A stretch of DNA of 25,727 nucleotides from Larix sibirica. Its lineage: Eukaryota; Streptophyta; Pinopsida; Pinales; Pinaceae. Location of the stretch: NCBI GenBank assembly GCA_004151065.3, contig NWUY0300032358.1:19424-45150 (forward strand). The letters are read 5' to 3'. The notes beneath the pieces are model-generated. The model saw only the letters and a list, made by a program, of their open reading frames with translations. It was not told where the DNA came from and searched no databases. Positions 1-11,600 of the stretch are shown here, piece by piece; position 1 is the stretch's first letter; every line of letters starts with the position of its first letter. Both the position numbers and the translations under genes were made by a program.

Positions 1-1766
1 TGGGAAAAATAGGTCAGTTTCATAGTATGGCATTCGTTTGTCATTTCCCTTGAACATGGCACATGTTTGTGTCTTGTTTTATAGTTGGGTAATATACTTT
101 TCTCTGAGTTATACCGATTCCATGAGTCACCCTACTCCTTTAATTCATTAGAACAATGGCTCAATCAGTGTTTCATTATGTTTTGGTCCCTATCTTGTTG
201 ATTCAATGCTACCAAGTCATTTGTGGTGCCATCTGATGTTCAAGGGAAGTTAACCTGAGTCATCCTTTCTGTAGTCCTATCAACCTTCATCCTTGTGTCA
301 GTCCACACTCATTTTATCTACCAATTTGCATCACTTTCCTATGCTGGTTTCATGTCGACGATGTGGGATACATCATGGGAATCCTTTGACGAGTCCGCTC
401 CTATTGACTTCAACACATCATCCAGGAGTTAGACTTAGAGACCAATTAGTACCTTGGTACCTGCATGCCTCAATGGCAGGTTACCTCGCTTTCGACTGTA
501 AGTTTACATCATTGGCCTCTAATCGAATGATTCCACGAGTGTTCGANATTGGTGTCTCCCATCTATTTATGTAATCAAAGAATTCATATGTATATATATA
601 TAAAGTTACTTTTCATATACTCTCCACTCATTCTTATTTTGTTATTGAAATTTAAATAGGAATTGGTGCATAATTTGTAAAGTGAAAATTTGTTTAATTT
701 GTGCATGATAATGATTCACCCCCTCTCAGTATCATTAAGAATTAAGAATTCCAACACGATTGATATTTCCAAGGTCATTTAATATAATGAGCTTAGGGTA
801 ATATAATGTTTATGGAATTATGCCAACAGATGGTTATTGTTCTAACTTAACTCTCAATCTTCACTTAACGTACCAATTATCTTGGCCAATATCGTCGTTT
901 TCTTGAATCCCTACAGCATATGGGTAGCATTCCCAGATACATACAGGTATACTTGCCACCATCTGCTTCGATTCCTCGTTACAGGATGGATGTTCTACGC
1001 TCAAATATCTCATATTAAGTAGTTCGGGTTTCCATGGAGGCTACAACATGACACTCCATATTAATGCCTATGATGTGCAGTCAGCCCCCACAATACGTTC
1101 ATTTCAACTAGGTTAATGGCGGAACAATGGGATAGATTTCCCGGTGGATTATCTCAATTGCAGTTAATGGCGTATCGGGGATGGGATGAATTCATCCAAA
1201 ATTTAATTATTTTTTGTGGTTTTAACCGAACGATATTAGTTAACAAACAAACTGACACAACGTAATGGAGACTGGTGGAAGAGCTCATGAGGTCGTCCAT
1301 CAGGTATCTAAGACAAGGTTTCAATTTCGATTAAAATATATATTAATCGAACCACTATTGATTGTAATTATTGTAACGAAGGATGAATTCCTATGAACGA
1401 AATACAGAGGTCATATGTCCTGTACCCGTCGCTTACTTACGTCAACAAGGGAAAGCACTGTCTGAAAACTAAACTATAGGTGTAAGAGTGGATCATTGGA
1501 TAGGTGCTTGTCTCCTTTCATCATGGTTATGGAATTTTGTCTATATAACATTTTACACCTTTTATCGATTCATAGAACATATACAACCTCATTAGGTTGA
1601 GTAACGTTTCACTACATACACTAATATGAATAAGCAAGCAACAATTTAGCCAGTCAAAAGAACAGTTACGACATATATTAATTCGGTGAGCAGTTTACAA
1701 CTTCGTTTTCTATATATAATAGTTTACAACATTTTAATCCAAAATAAATGCATCTATACGGCAATT
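1..1766. other. Gene-free stretch, nothing recognised
   Basis: Mixed-composition plant DNA with one ambiguous base (n at 546). Reading frames are short: the longest is 93 codons on the plus strand at 293-574 and has no recognisable motif. A 49-codon frame at 1116-1265 looks somewhat protein-like but is isolated. I see no RNA gene, no terminal repeats and no retrotransposon motifs. It could be old, decayed transposon sequence, but that is a guess. Confidence 0.5.
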
Positions 1767-1800
1767 ATTCTGTGACTGGAATCATTCTGTGACTGGAATC
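1767..1800. repeat. Perfect 2 x 17 bp tandem repeat
   Basis: The 17-mer attctgtgactggaatc occurs at 1767-1783 and again, identical, at 1784-1800. It is a simple local tandem duplication with no evident function. Confidence 0.9.
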
Positions 1801-1867
1801 AGACACAACTTTATCAATCTAGATGTATAGTTACAACATTGCTACTATGTTCTAAATACAGTTTGCT

Positions 1868-2145
1868 GATTCAAATACAGTTTGCAATAGAAATAAACTG
1901 GGATAAAATGTTTTGTACGAAACCTGAGATTAATTGAAAGAACAGATATGACTTTACTCTTATAAATCAACAATTTCAACATTCAGAATGAATAATCCAT
2001 TTTACATCAGTTATCGGTTCAATAGACAACATGTCGCAATTCTATTAGTGGGAATAAACAGTAAACAACATATTCATTCTAAATCAAATACAATTAGCAA
2101 CATGAATAAACTGGAATTAAACGTTTTGTATAAAAACCTAAGAAT
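1868..2145. repeat. Pair of ~65 bp direct repeats, 213 bp apart
   Basis: Segments 1868-1932 and 2081-2145 align over their whole length at roughly 80% identity with one single-base indel. They share the core aataaactgg and, further on, gttttgta. The copies lie in the same orientation. The sequence between them does not obviously repeat, so this is either a decayed tandem duplication of about 213 bp or two copies of a short dispersed element. Confidence 0.65.
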
Positions 2146-4285
2146 CCTTCTTGTCGCAGAGTGTCGAGAGTTGTGGAGTAGTGAAGGATGTAGGTGTCTT
2201 GTCCCACTTGAATTTCTTCTTTCGTCGAATTCCAATCATTGTATGTCCACGGTATACCACCCCCTCAACTCCCAAAGGGTACTCTTCTTCCCTACCATGG
2301 GGGCTAAATGGGAGGAATATTACTAGCAGAATTAAAGTGCTTAGATACACTAAGGAGTTCCCATATCCATTTGCACACTAATAAACCAAATTTTTAACAG
2401 TCACCAAAACAATTCAACATCAAGGAAAAGAAGTGTGTGAGCTCCATACTCTCTTCCTCTCTTTATAAACTTGAGAGCCTTTTCAAGTGTTTCATACATG
2501 CAAAATTAAGATTTATTTAATTATCTTTTGTTTTAATGTTCTCCCACTCATGTGTCACTTTTCATACCACATGCACAACTAATTCCTCTTTTTGATTTAT
2601 TAAGGATTAATCCTCGCCTACTTTCCTATATTCTCCCTTAAATGTTTCTTTGATATCTCATTTTCTCCTATCTGTATGTGTGTGCCCTTTGAGTTCACTA
2701 ATTCTTTATTTAATAACTCAATTATTTTTCTTTATGCACGAGTTATTTCAAATTTATCCATTTCATATTTCATAAAAATGATTTGAAACCCTTTTCATTT
2801 TCTTTTAAATGAATTACCCCATAGTGCTTATTTTATTAAGATGTTACTTTATGGTGGGCATATCAAGGGTGCCATGAATTCTTTTATGCCCTTCAAATAT
2901 CCCTTTTTTTGTGGTATGGATTGCTACAATGGTTGAGACCATGTTAAATCAGTCCTATCATCCCTCTTGGAAGACTCGTGGTTCCTAAGGAATAAGGCCA
3001 TGTCCTTATTGCACACCCCCCAATGAATCCTTGCAAGTGACCATGTTTGGGGCCTACCCTCATGACAACATGCATTTCATGGGTAAAATCTTCTCTCACT
3101 TTTCAACCTATCTCATGGAATAAATTGCTAATCATGCCTACACATGAAACACCAGGCACATCAAACCATTCTAAGAATAAATATAATAAACCAATGGAAC
3201 TATATTAACATCACCTGACATACCCAAATCAATCCAAAGTATACATGGTATCGAGGCAACCTTTCCTCGTACTTGTCTTTCCCTATCACACTTGACAACC
3301 CATCAAAGCACATAATATATGATGCATAAAGCACAATTGCATTTATACTATTCATCATTATTTCATCAATTTCATGGAAACATAAACATCTATTTATTGT
3401 CATCCATCTTATTGATAAGCAATAAGTTTAAACATTCAATTTATGCATAAATGTGCTAGTTCTCAAGTTCCAATGCCAAGGTGTTTCCACACATAATCAA
3501 GCCATTCACAATCGAATGCCCTCAAACAATAACATACTATAATAGTCATGGTTGAAAGTAATAACGGGGCACTACATACACCTAACTTTGCCTCAAATTT
3601 TTAGACATGTAAGGAACTGTTGACACATTTCTAATGTGTCCTTCCATGCTGGCAAATAGAGAAAACCTCTAGATTATAGTCATTTCGATTGATCTTTTAT
3701 TTATTTATCAATTTAAACCCAATGCATCAATTTTCAATTTTTACAGTGAAATAAATGAAGTGCATGTACTATTCTATAAAAATCCAACTAAATGAACCTA
3801 AACTAATCATGTATGGGTGCAACAAAGAACAAAATAAACAAAATGTAATAGTGTAAGGAGGATGGAGAATGGTTCATCAACCACAATCAATTCCAAATAT
3901 CAAGGACATGCTTAAGAATCGAGGATAGCCTATGATTTCCAAGAGGACATGAACTTATTAAAAAACATGTGGTAATTAATAAACACAATGACCACGAATA
4001 TAGTGTACTCAACCATAAAGTACTACCTCTCATACCATATGTAATGTGCTCCCCACAAGTGTTATCTCTGGTAGTGCACTCTGATATACACTAATAATGC
4101 AATTTAATCCTAAAATGATGTTACTTAACTTATTATTACCACATGTAAAGTACATTGTTATATAGAGAGAGAACGCTACATTCCATCATAATTATTAAAT
4201 AGTATATTTGATTTAAGCATTGCTTAAATAAAATGAAATTTAAAATTTTAGAGCATATTTGAACATATTACCAACTTGTAAACAT
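2146..4285. other. Gene-free stretch, nothing recognised
   Basis: AT-rich sequence with no frame over about 110 codons and no recognisable domain. The part at 2440-2475 (CT-rich, then tttataaa, then a purine-rich stretch) looks like a core promoter or LTR U3/R context, but no matching second LTR, primer binding site or polypurine tract was found. I do not annotate a promoter on that basis. Confidence 0.45.
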
Positions 4286-4628
4286 AATCAAAATGATAAT
4301 TCATTCCTTAAAAAAACAATATAATTTAATATTATATTATGTTTCTCTTAAAAAATGCAATTAAATGATAATTTTCTTCTTTTCTAAAGAAACATAATTT
4401 AAAATGATATTTCTTTCTCTTCAGAAACCACATATTTAAACGTTAATTTCTTTCTTTTAAAAGAAACACAATCTAAAATAATATTTTATTTCCTTAAAGA
4501 TAGTGCAAGTAAATGATAATCCATTTCCTTTTAAAATCAACATAATATAAAATAATATATTATCTTTTTAAAAACTAAATGATGAGTTATTTATTTTTAA
4601 AAGCTATGTAATATAAAAATATATCATT
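4286..4628. repeat. Degenerate ~37 bp minisatellite, about nine copies
   Basis: Successive units of 35-38 bp share the layout AAT-(t/a)TAAAATGATAAT, then a T/C-rich block (ttctttctttt), then an A-rich block ending in gaaacat or a variant. Units start near 4286, 4321, 4359, 4396, 4432, 4470, 4507 and 4544, and the last copies, near 4576-4628, are less regular. Identity between units is modest, so the array is old. The alternation of a pyrimidine block with an A-rich block gives each unit weak internal dyad symmetry. Confidence 0.65.
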
Positions 4629-7600
4629 CTAACATTGAGGTTTTGATCTCACTATATTTCATTCTTACTACTACAACAATGGGAACCAATGAATGTACTC
4701 AACGAGACAAAACTAAATCAGAGATAAAAAAAAACGCTTAAACAAAACATGGGATATGACCTTTTTACTGATTTTGCATAACTTGAAAATTAGTATCAAA
4801 ATATTATGTGCAAGGCATTATCATCACAGCATGCATACTCGGATATCGGCATATCGGCATAGTATGAATGTTTATGCTACTTATTTCAAACATAAAAGAA
4901 GAATTTACATGTCACAATGTAAAATGTTTAACGTGGTAGCCACCAATCTAAGTTTTACTTAAGGAGTCCAAGTATAATAGGAAGAGGTCTTAATTGCAGA
5001 CATGGCTTTTTGAATTGAAATATATTTTTATTTCATCATTAATGCAAAATAGAGTTCCATGTTAAATGTGCTTGGGATTCATTTAAATGATACTAAAAAT
5101 TTACAATGTATCATTCTCAATATGATGTGTGTCAAGCTTAATATATATTTATTAATATTTTGATATTAAATTGTCAATCTAAGAATATGTAAACTTCGAG
5201 ATGCAAATATTGTATGTGCAGGATTATAATCTCTAATCTAATTTAATTATAATATTCTTCATCCTAAGTATGGGAAGTTATTATAGAAAATACTACACTA
5301 AAAGATTTTATAAATGATGTGCAATGTTACTGATTCTTGATTTCTACAAATTATATACTACTCTAGATAATAATAAAATGCAGATGCCAATAGTCATAAT
5401 CCACAATTGAAGTATTATTCTATCTATGGAGTCAAAATTATCTTAGACTTCAACTCCTAAAGAATTTCAAAATACTAGTAGTATGGAATCTATTTTAAAT
5501 CTAAGAGGGTGAATCTAAATTATTAAAATATAATCACAATGATATCCTACAATTAAGAAAGCATCAATATATAGATACTCTAAAAGTGAGTTTGACATGA
5601 CAAAAGATCTAAGTTTGAACAATTCAAAATTATGGTACGGTATAAAAAAAAATTACAGTTAATAATTGTATTCACAAATGAGTAACTGTAACTACAAGCA
5701 TATAATAAATGTAAATCTAATTCTAGAGGACATTAGCAACCTACAAAAATTAAATCTATGCCAAATTGATTGAGTGACCGAATGACTATGATTATGCAAG
5801 ATGTATAAATGCAATCTACAATACAATAGAAAACTACAGAAAATTATATGCAATTATAACCTACAGTGCAAATATGAACAGTATCAGAATGAATTTAAAC
5901 TATAAACAATAATAAGAGGAACTTAATCTATTATGAAACAATTTAGTCAAAGGATCGATGATTGTGCATCTACACAGAATCCTTAGCAACTTAAAACACA
6001 TATAAGCACATGGAAATTTAAACAAAATAAAACAAGAACAGATCTGCAACACACAACAAACTAATTAGTATGATTTTGACAAGAATTTATACAATGAAAA
6101 AATAGTAGGAACATAAACTAGATGAAAAGACTTCACTCTCCAGCATGCTGGGCCCTTTCCTCCTGGTGAGTGAGCCTTGAGCTACTCTATCTCATATGAT
6201 GAAAAGAAGCATGATTTCTTGAATTCAAAATTCCATTAACAAAATAAAAAAGTTATGTTATAGCATCAACAACACAGTCTCAAGAAAACAAAAGAAATTT
6301 TTGCAGAATAACTGTGAATTAACAAGCTTATCCCCCTCCTTTTTTGTTCAATCCCTCCTATTTATAATCATTACATTGAGAAGGGGTGTTACATCAACAA
6401 ATCAAATGGAAATTCCATGTAGCTAAGGCATTTTTCAGAAAACGACCACATTTAATTTCTGAGTTTTATCGTTTTACAAAACAAAAAATATATCCCAAAT
6501 GGTTGATAATCTTCGAATTTCACCTGAAATTTAGGTACATGAGTATATTCGGGAAGTGGGTTTTCAACCATTTCTCTTAATTCCTCACTGCTTGCTCAAA
6601 ACACGTGGCTAAAGTTAGCTCCCTCTAAAATCACGTGAATTTGGACTATTAATGATGCTCATTTGTGATGACTTGGAAATGAACCATGTTGAAGACAATA
6701 TCCTCAAAATACATATATTTATTTTGCACTTGGATAAGCAGACACTTGTTACCTTTGGATATTGGAAACCAAAAAACCAAAACCTTAATACAAGACGGGT
6801 ATCCAAAGTCCGCTGGTCACTAACCAAAAGCAAAATTTGTCCCAAAATCCATTTAATTAGCCAAATACATAAGAAATAATCTAAAATAGAAACAAATTAC
6901 CTCTTTATACTTGGAATGAGAGGATTAGGATAAGAACGGTAAAAATACCAAATTTGATAGGCAATAAGTGGTATAGAGATAGAGTAAAGGGAAAAGATGG
7001 ATATCTAGATGGTCATCTTGTAGTGGAAAAATGAGTAAACTAAGAGGCCATCTATGTGTGACATAAAATAAATTTCCATTAAGTATGCATGATATCCATA
7101 GTAGGTTGTGTGCCTTCGTTCCAAGTGGCTCAAAATTTTTACCACTCACCAACTGGTTCTTAAGATGTACAATCAATGTAGGAATCATGCTTTCCATTTT
7201 TCTAGTTTATGTAATAGTTAACGGTTCCTGAATTTTGTGGATAGAGCTTGTGAAATTATATTTACTTTTGGGAGTAAGATAAAAATAAGATAATTTTATC
7301 AAGTGTTTTCTAATAAATAACCAAAAGATATATGAATGAGACTAAAAGTAAATACGTTATCCAATATGTAGAGTTTCCTGAGTAGCCCCAACCCCAAAAT
7401 ATAAAGATAAATACAAGAAGACGAAAGAAGAAAACAAGCACTAAATATTTCATCAACCAATAAGAAATACGAGAATCCAAGAGACTAACTAGAAGTCCAC
7501 AAGAAAAAAAAATAGGTACACGAAAAGGAGGAAGAAGTATCCATTGTAGGGTCGAGCATGGATAAGGATACAATGCATTTGTTACATCGCAAAATGTCAC

Positions 7601-8666
7601 ACTCATGTGTCCTCCTTGAGTTTTGTGTTTCAACACCATGAAAATATGGTTATTATGCTTCTTAGATGTGTTTTTAGAGGGAAACCTAAAGCCTATTGTG
7701 GTCCCTATACATGTTTGGGAGATAAATCCATCATTTGGAGGTCGAAATATCATCATTTAGAACTTGATTTCTGCCCATTTTTGAAGAATTCCTCCCCCTT
7801 ACCTTGTCCACGGAAGGATAAAATCCAAACTCCAGTGTTAGGGGAGCGATAATTTCATATTTTATCACCATGTTTCATTCAATGCGAGAGAGATAATTTT
7901 GATTCAACAACTTGGGAATGGATCTAGGATCATGATTTTGGATAAGATTTTGGATAGGAGGTCCCATGATTTGAATCCTCCCTCCCTTTCCATTTCAAGG
8001 AGGATAATCCTTCTTAATCCATCATATTCTCCCTTGATCCATCCTTTTATCCATACTCGTTGAGCCTCCAAACCCTATTTAATGAGGACCATCCTTGGGT
8101 GAAGAGGAGGGTAAGAAGAGAGTATCCTTACTCTGCTCAATTGTAGAGTGATACATGGAAAGAAAGCTTGAAGATGCCATCCTTATGTCAGTCTAAGTCT
8201 CAAGGGGTCTGGAAGGAGAGCTTGGAGGAGATTCTACTACCAATTCAGGTATAAACTTGAATGTACTTCTTATGGCTTTCCATTCAATATAAACTTGGCC
8301 TATTTCTCTCTATTTCATGTCTTTCATGCTGAATGTATGAATGTGTCTATCATTTGATAGTTAGATCTTTGTTTTTACATTTGTTGCTTTGGAGAAGGTG
8401 TTTTCTTTTGTTTGTAAACAGGTGCATAAGCCCAAATCTAAAATCTAGGAGATGGATCAACCTAGGAACAGTGAGGACAATCATCGAAAGTGAGGTAGGT
8501 GATATATCTCCTTTGTTTCTTCCATAGATTGTTTGCTTGCAGTGTTTGAACTATATGTAGGAGAATGTTAGTGTCCACTTGTTGATCTCTACTTGGATAA
8601 GAGAATATGGAAGAATTTTATATCCAAGAGAAGTTATACATGTCCGCGAGGAGAATTTTATACCAC
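4629..8666. other. Gene-free stretch before the satellite array
   Basis: AT-rich sequence without recognisable coding exons, RNA genes or transposon domains. The longest frame in the window (148 codons, minus strand, 7310-7756) lies here. Its C-terminal half is strongly hydrophobic, but I recognise no family, see no splice context and find no neighbouring exon, so I treat it as a chance frame. A transcript-like stretch at 7900-8530 has a TATA-like tatttaatgagg near 8076 and GC-richer sequence, and could be an LTR or leader remnant. Two similar segments, 8611-8634 and 8651-8673, directly precede the array. Confidence 0.45.
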
Positions 8667-11600
8667 AGAGTGATGCACATTTGATTAGAGATATTACACA
8701 ATTCAAAAGGCACCATCTGACACATGGATCCTGAAGGATAAAGAATTAATTTTCTCTTATTTGGTTTATTACCAAATCACTGGTAGATATTATTGCCTAT
8801 TTACAAAGTCTCCCATTTTAAGACCTTATATTCATCATGAAGGCTAAAGGTGTGTCACACATTTCATCATAGAGATTACTCAATTCAAAAGGAACCATCT
8901 TAGACCTATTTATCTTATTGTTCCATTACTCAAGCAAATAGAAAGAAACACATGGATCCTAAAGGATGAACACTTAATTTCCTATTTACCAATCATCTGA
9001 CTTTGAGACCATGCACTCAATATGAAGGCTAGAGGTGTGTTTCACATTTCAAAAGGCACCATATGGGACTTCTTTGTCTTAATGTTCCGTTGTTCAATCA
9101 AATATAAACAAACACATGGATCCTAAAGGATGAACACTTATTTTTCTCTTATTCAGTTTATTACTAAATCAATGGTAGATATTATTGTCTGAATACAAAT
9201 CCTCCCTCTTTGAGACCCTAGATGCATTATGAAGGCTTGCGGTTTGTTGCACATTTCAATAGATAGCTTACTCAATTCAAAAGGAACCATCTTAGACCTC
9301 TTTAACTTATTGTTCCATTATTCAAGCCAATAGAAAGAAACACATAAATCCTAAAGGATGAACACTTAATTTTCTCTTGTTTGGTCTATTACTAGATCAA
9401 TGGTAGATATTTTCCTATTTACAAATCCTACCACTTTGAGACCCTAGATTCATTATGAGGGCTAGAGGTGTGCCGCACATTTCATTAGAGATCTTACTCA
9501 ATTCAAAAGGCACCATCCTAGACCTCTTTATATTATTATTCCATTATTCAATAAAATAGAAAGAAACACATAAATCCTAAAGGATGAACACTTAATTTTC
9601 TCTTATTTGGTCTATTACTAGATCAATGGTAGATATTATTGCCTATTTACAAATCCTCCCACTTTGAGACCGTAGATTCATTATGAAGGCTAGAGTTGTG
9701 TTGTGCATTTCATTAGAGAGATTACTCAATTCAAAATGCACCGTCTTAGACATCTTTATCTTATTGTTCCATTATTCAAGTGAATAGAAATAAATATATA
9801 TATCCTGAATGATGAACACTTAATTTTCTCTTATTTGGTCTATTACTATATCAATGGTAGGTATTATTGCATATTTACAAATCCTCCCACTTTGAGACCC
9901 TAGATTCATTATGAAGTCTAGAGGTGTGTTACACATTTCGTTAGAGAGCTTACTCAATTTAAAAGGAATCATCTTAGACATGTTTATCCTATTGTTCCAT
10001 TATACAAGAAATAGAAAGAAACATATAGACTATGCTAAAGGATGAACACTTAATTTTCTCTTATTTAGTATACTACTAGATCAATGGTAGATATTATTGC
10101 CTATTTACAAATCATCCCACTTTGAGTCCTTAGATTCATTATGAAGACTACAAATGTGGCCCTCATTTCATTAGAGAACTTACTCAATTTAAAAGGCACC
10201 ATCTTAGACCTCTTAATCTTTTTTTTTCCATTATTCAAGCAAATGGAGATAAACACATGGAGCCTAAAGGAAAAACACTTAATTTTCTCTTATTTGGTAT
10301 ATTACTAGATCAATGGTAGATATCATTGCATATTTGCAAATACTCCCACTTTGTGACCCTAGATTCATTATCATGTCTAGACGTGTGTTGCAAATTTCAT
10401 TAAAGAGCTTACTAAATTCAAAAGGCACCATCTGATACCTCTTTATCTTATTGTTTCATTATTCAAGCAAATAAAAAGAAACACATGGATCCTAAAGGAT
10501 GAACACTTAATTTTCTCTTATTTGGTGTATTACTAGATCGATGGTAGATTGTATTGGCTATTTACAAATCCTCCCACTTGGAAACCCTACATTCATTATG
10601 AAGGCTAGACGTGTACTGTGCATTTCATTAGAGATCTTCATTAATTCAAAAGGCACCATATTAGATCTATTTATCGTATTTTCCATTATTCAAGCAAATA
10701 GAAAGAAACACTTCGATCCTAAAGGAAACAAACTTGATTTTCTCTTATTTGATCTATTATTAGATCAGCTGTAGATATTATTACCTATTTACAAATCCTC
10801 CCACTTTGAGACCCTAGGTTCATTATGAAGGCTAGAGGTGTGTTGCACATTTCATTAGAGATCTTAGTCCATTCAAAAGGCGCCATCTGAGACGTCTTTA
10901 TCTTATTGTTCCATTATTAAGGGTAGAGATGTGTTGCACATTTCATTAGAGAGCTTACTCAATTCAAAAGGCACAATCTTAGACCTCTTTAACTTCTTGT
11001 TCCATTATTCAATCAAATAGACGGAAACATATGAATGCTTAATTTTCTCTTATTTGGTCTATTACTAAATCAATGGTAGATATGATTGCCTATTTACAAA
11101 TCCTCCCACTTTGAGACCCTAGATTTATCATGAGGGATAGAGGTGTGATGCACATTTCATTAGAGAGATTACACAATTCAAAAGGCACCATCTGAGACCT
11201 CTTTTTGTTATCGTTCCATTATTCAAGCAAATAGAAAGAAACACATGGATCCTAGAGGATGCACACTTAATTTTCTCTTATTTGGTCTATTACTATATCA
11301 ATGGTAGATATTATTGCCTATTTATAAATCCTCCCACTTTGAAACCTTATGTTCATTATGAAGGATAATGGTGTGCCGCACATTTCATTATAGAGATTAC
11401 TCCATTCAAAAGGAACCATCTGAGACCTATTTATCTTATTGTTCCATTATTCAAGAAAATAAAAAGAAACGCATGTATCCTAAAGGATGGACACTTAATT
11501 TTCTCTTATGTTGTAGGTCAATGGTAGATATTGTTGCCTATCTACAAATCCTCACTTTGAGACCCTACATTCAATATGAAGGCTAGAGGTGCACTGCACA

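Noticed and set aside
293-574. 93-codon plus-strand frame
   Set aside because: No motif is recognised, it contains an ambiguous base, and its residues look random.
1116-1265. 49-codon plus-strand frame starting MAEQWDRFPG
   Set aside because: Protein-like in composition but short and isolated, with no recognisable relatives or exon context.
2440-2480. TATA-like promoter (ctctctttataaac)
   Set aside because: No gene follows on either strand, and TATA-like strings are common in this AT-rich sequence.
7310-7756. 148-codon minus-strand frame with a hydrophobic C-terminal half
   Set aside because: It is the longest frame in the window but has no family resemblance, no splice or promoter context, and lies in AT-rich DNA where T-rich frames read as Phe, Leu and Ile.
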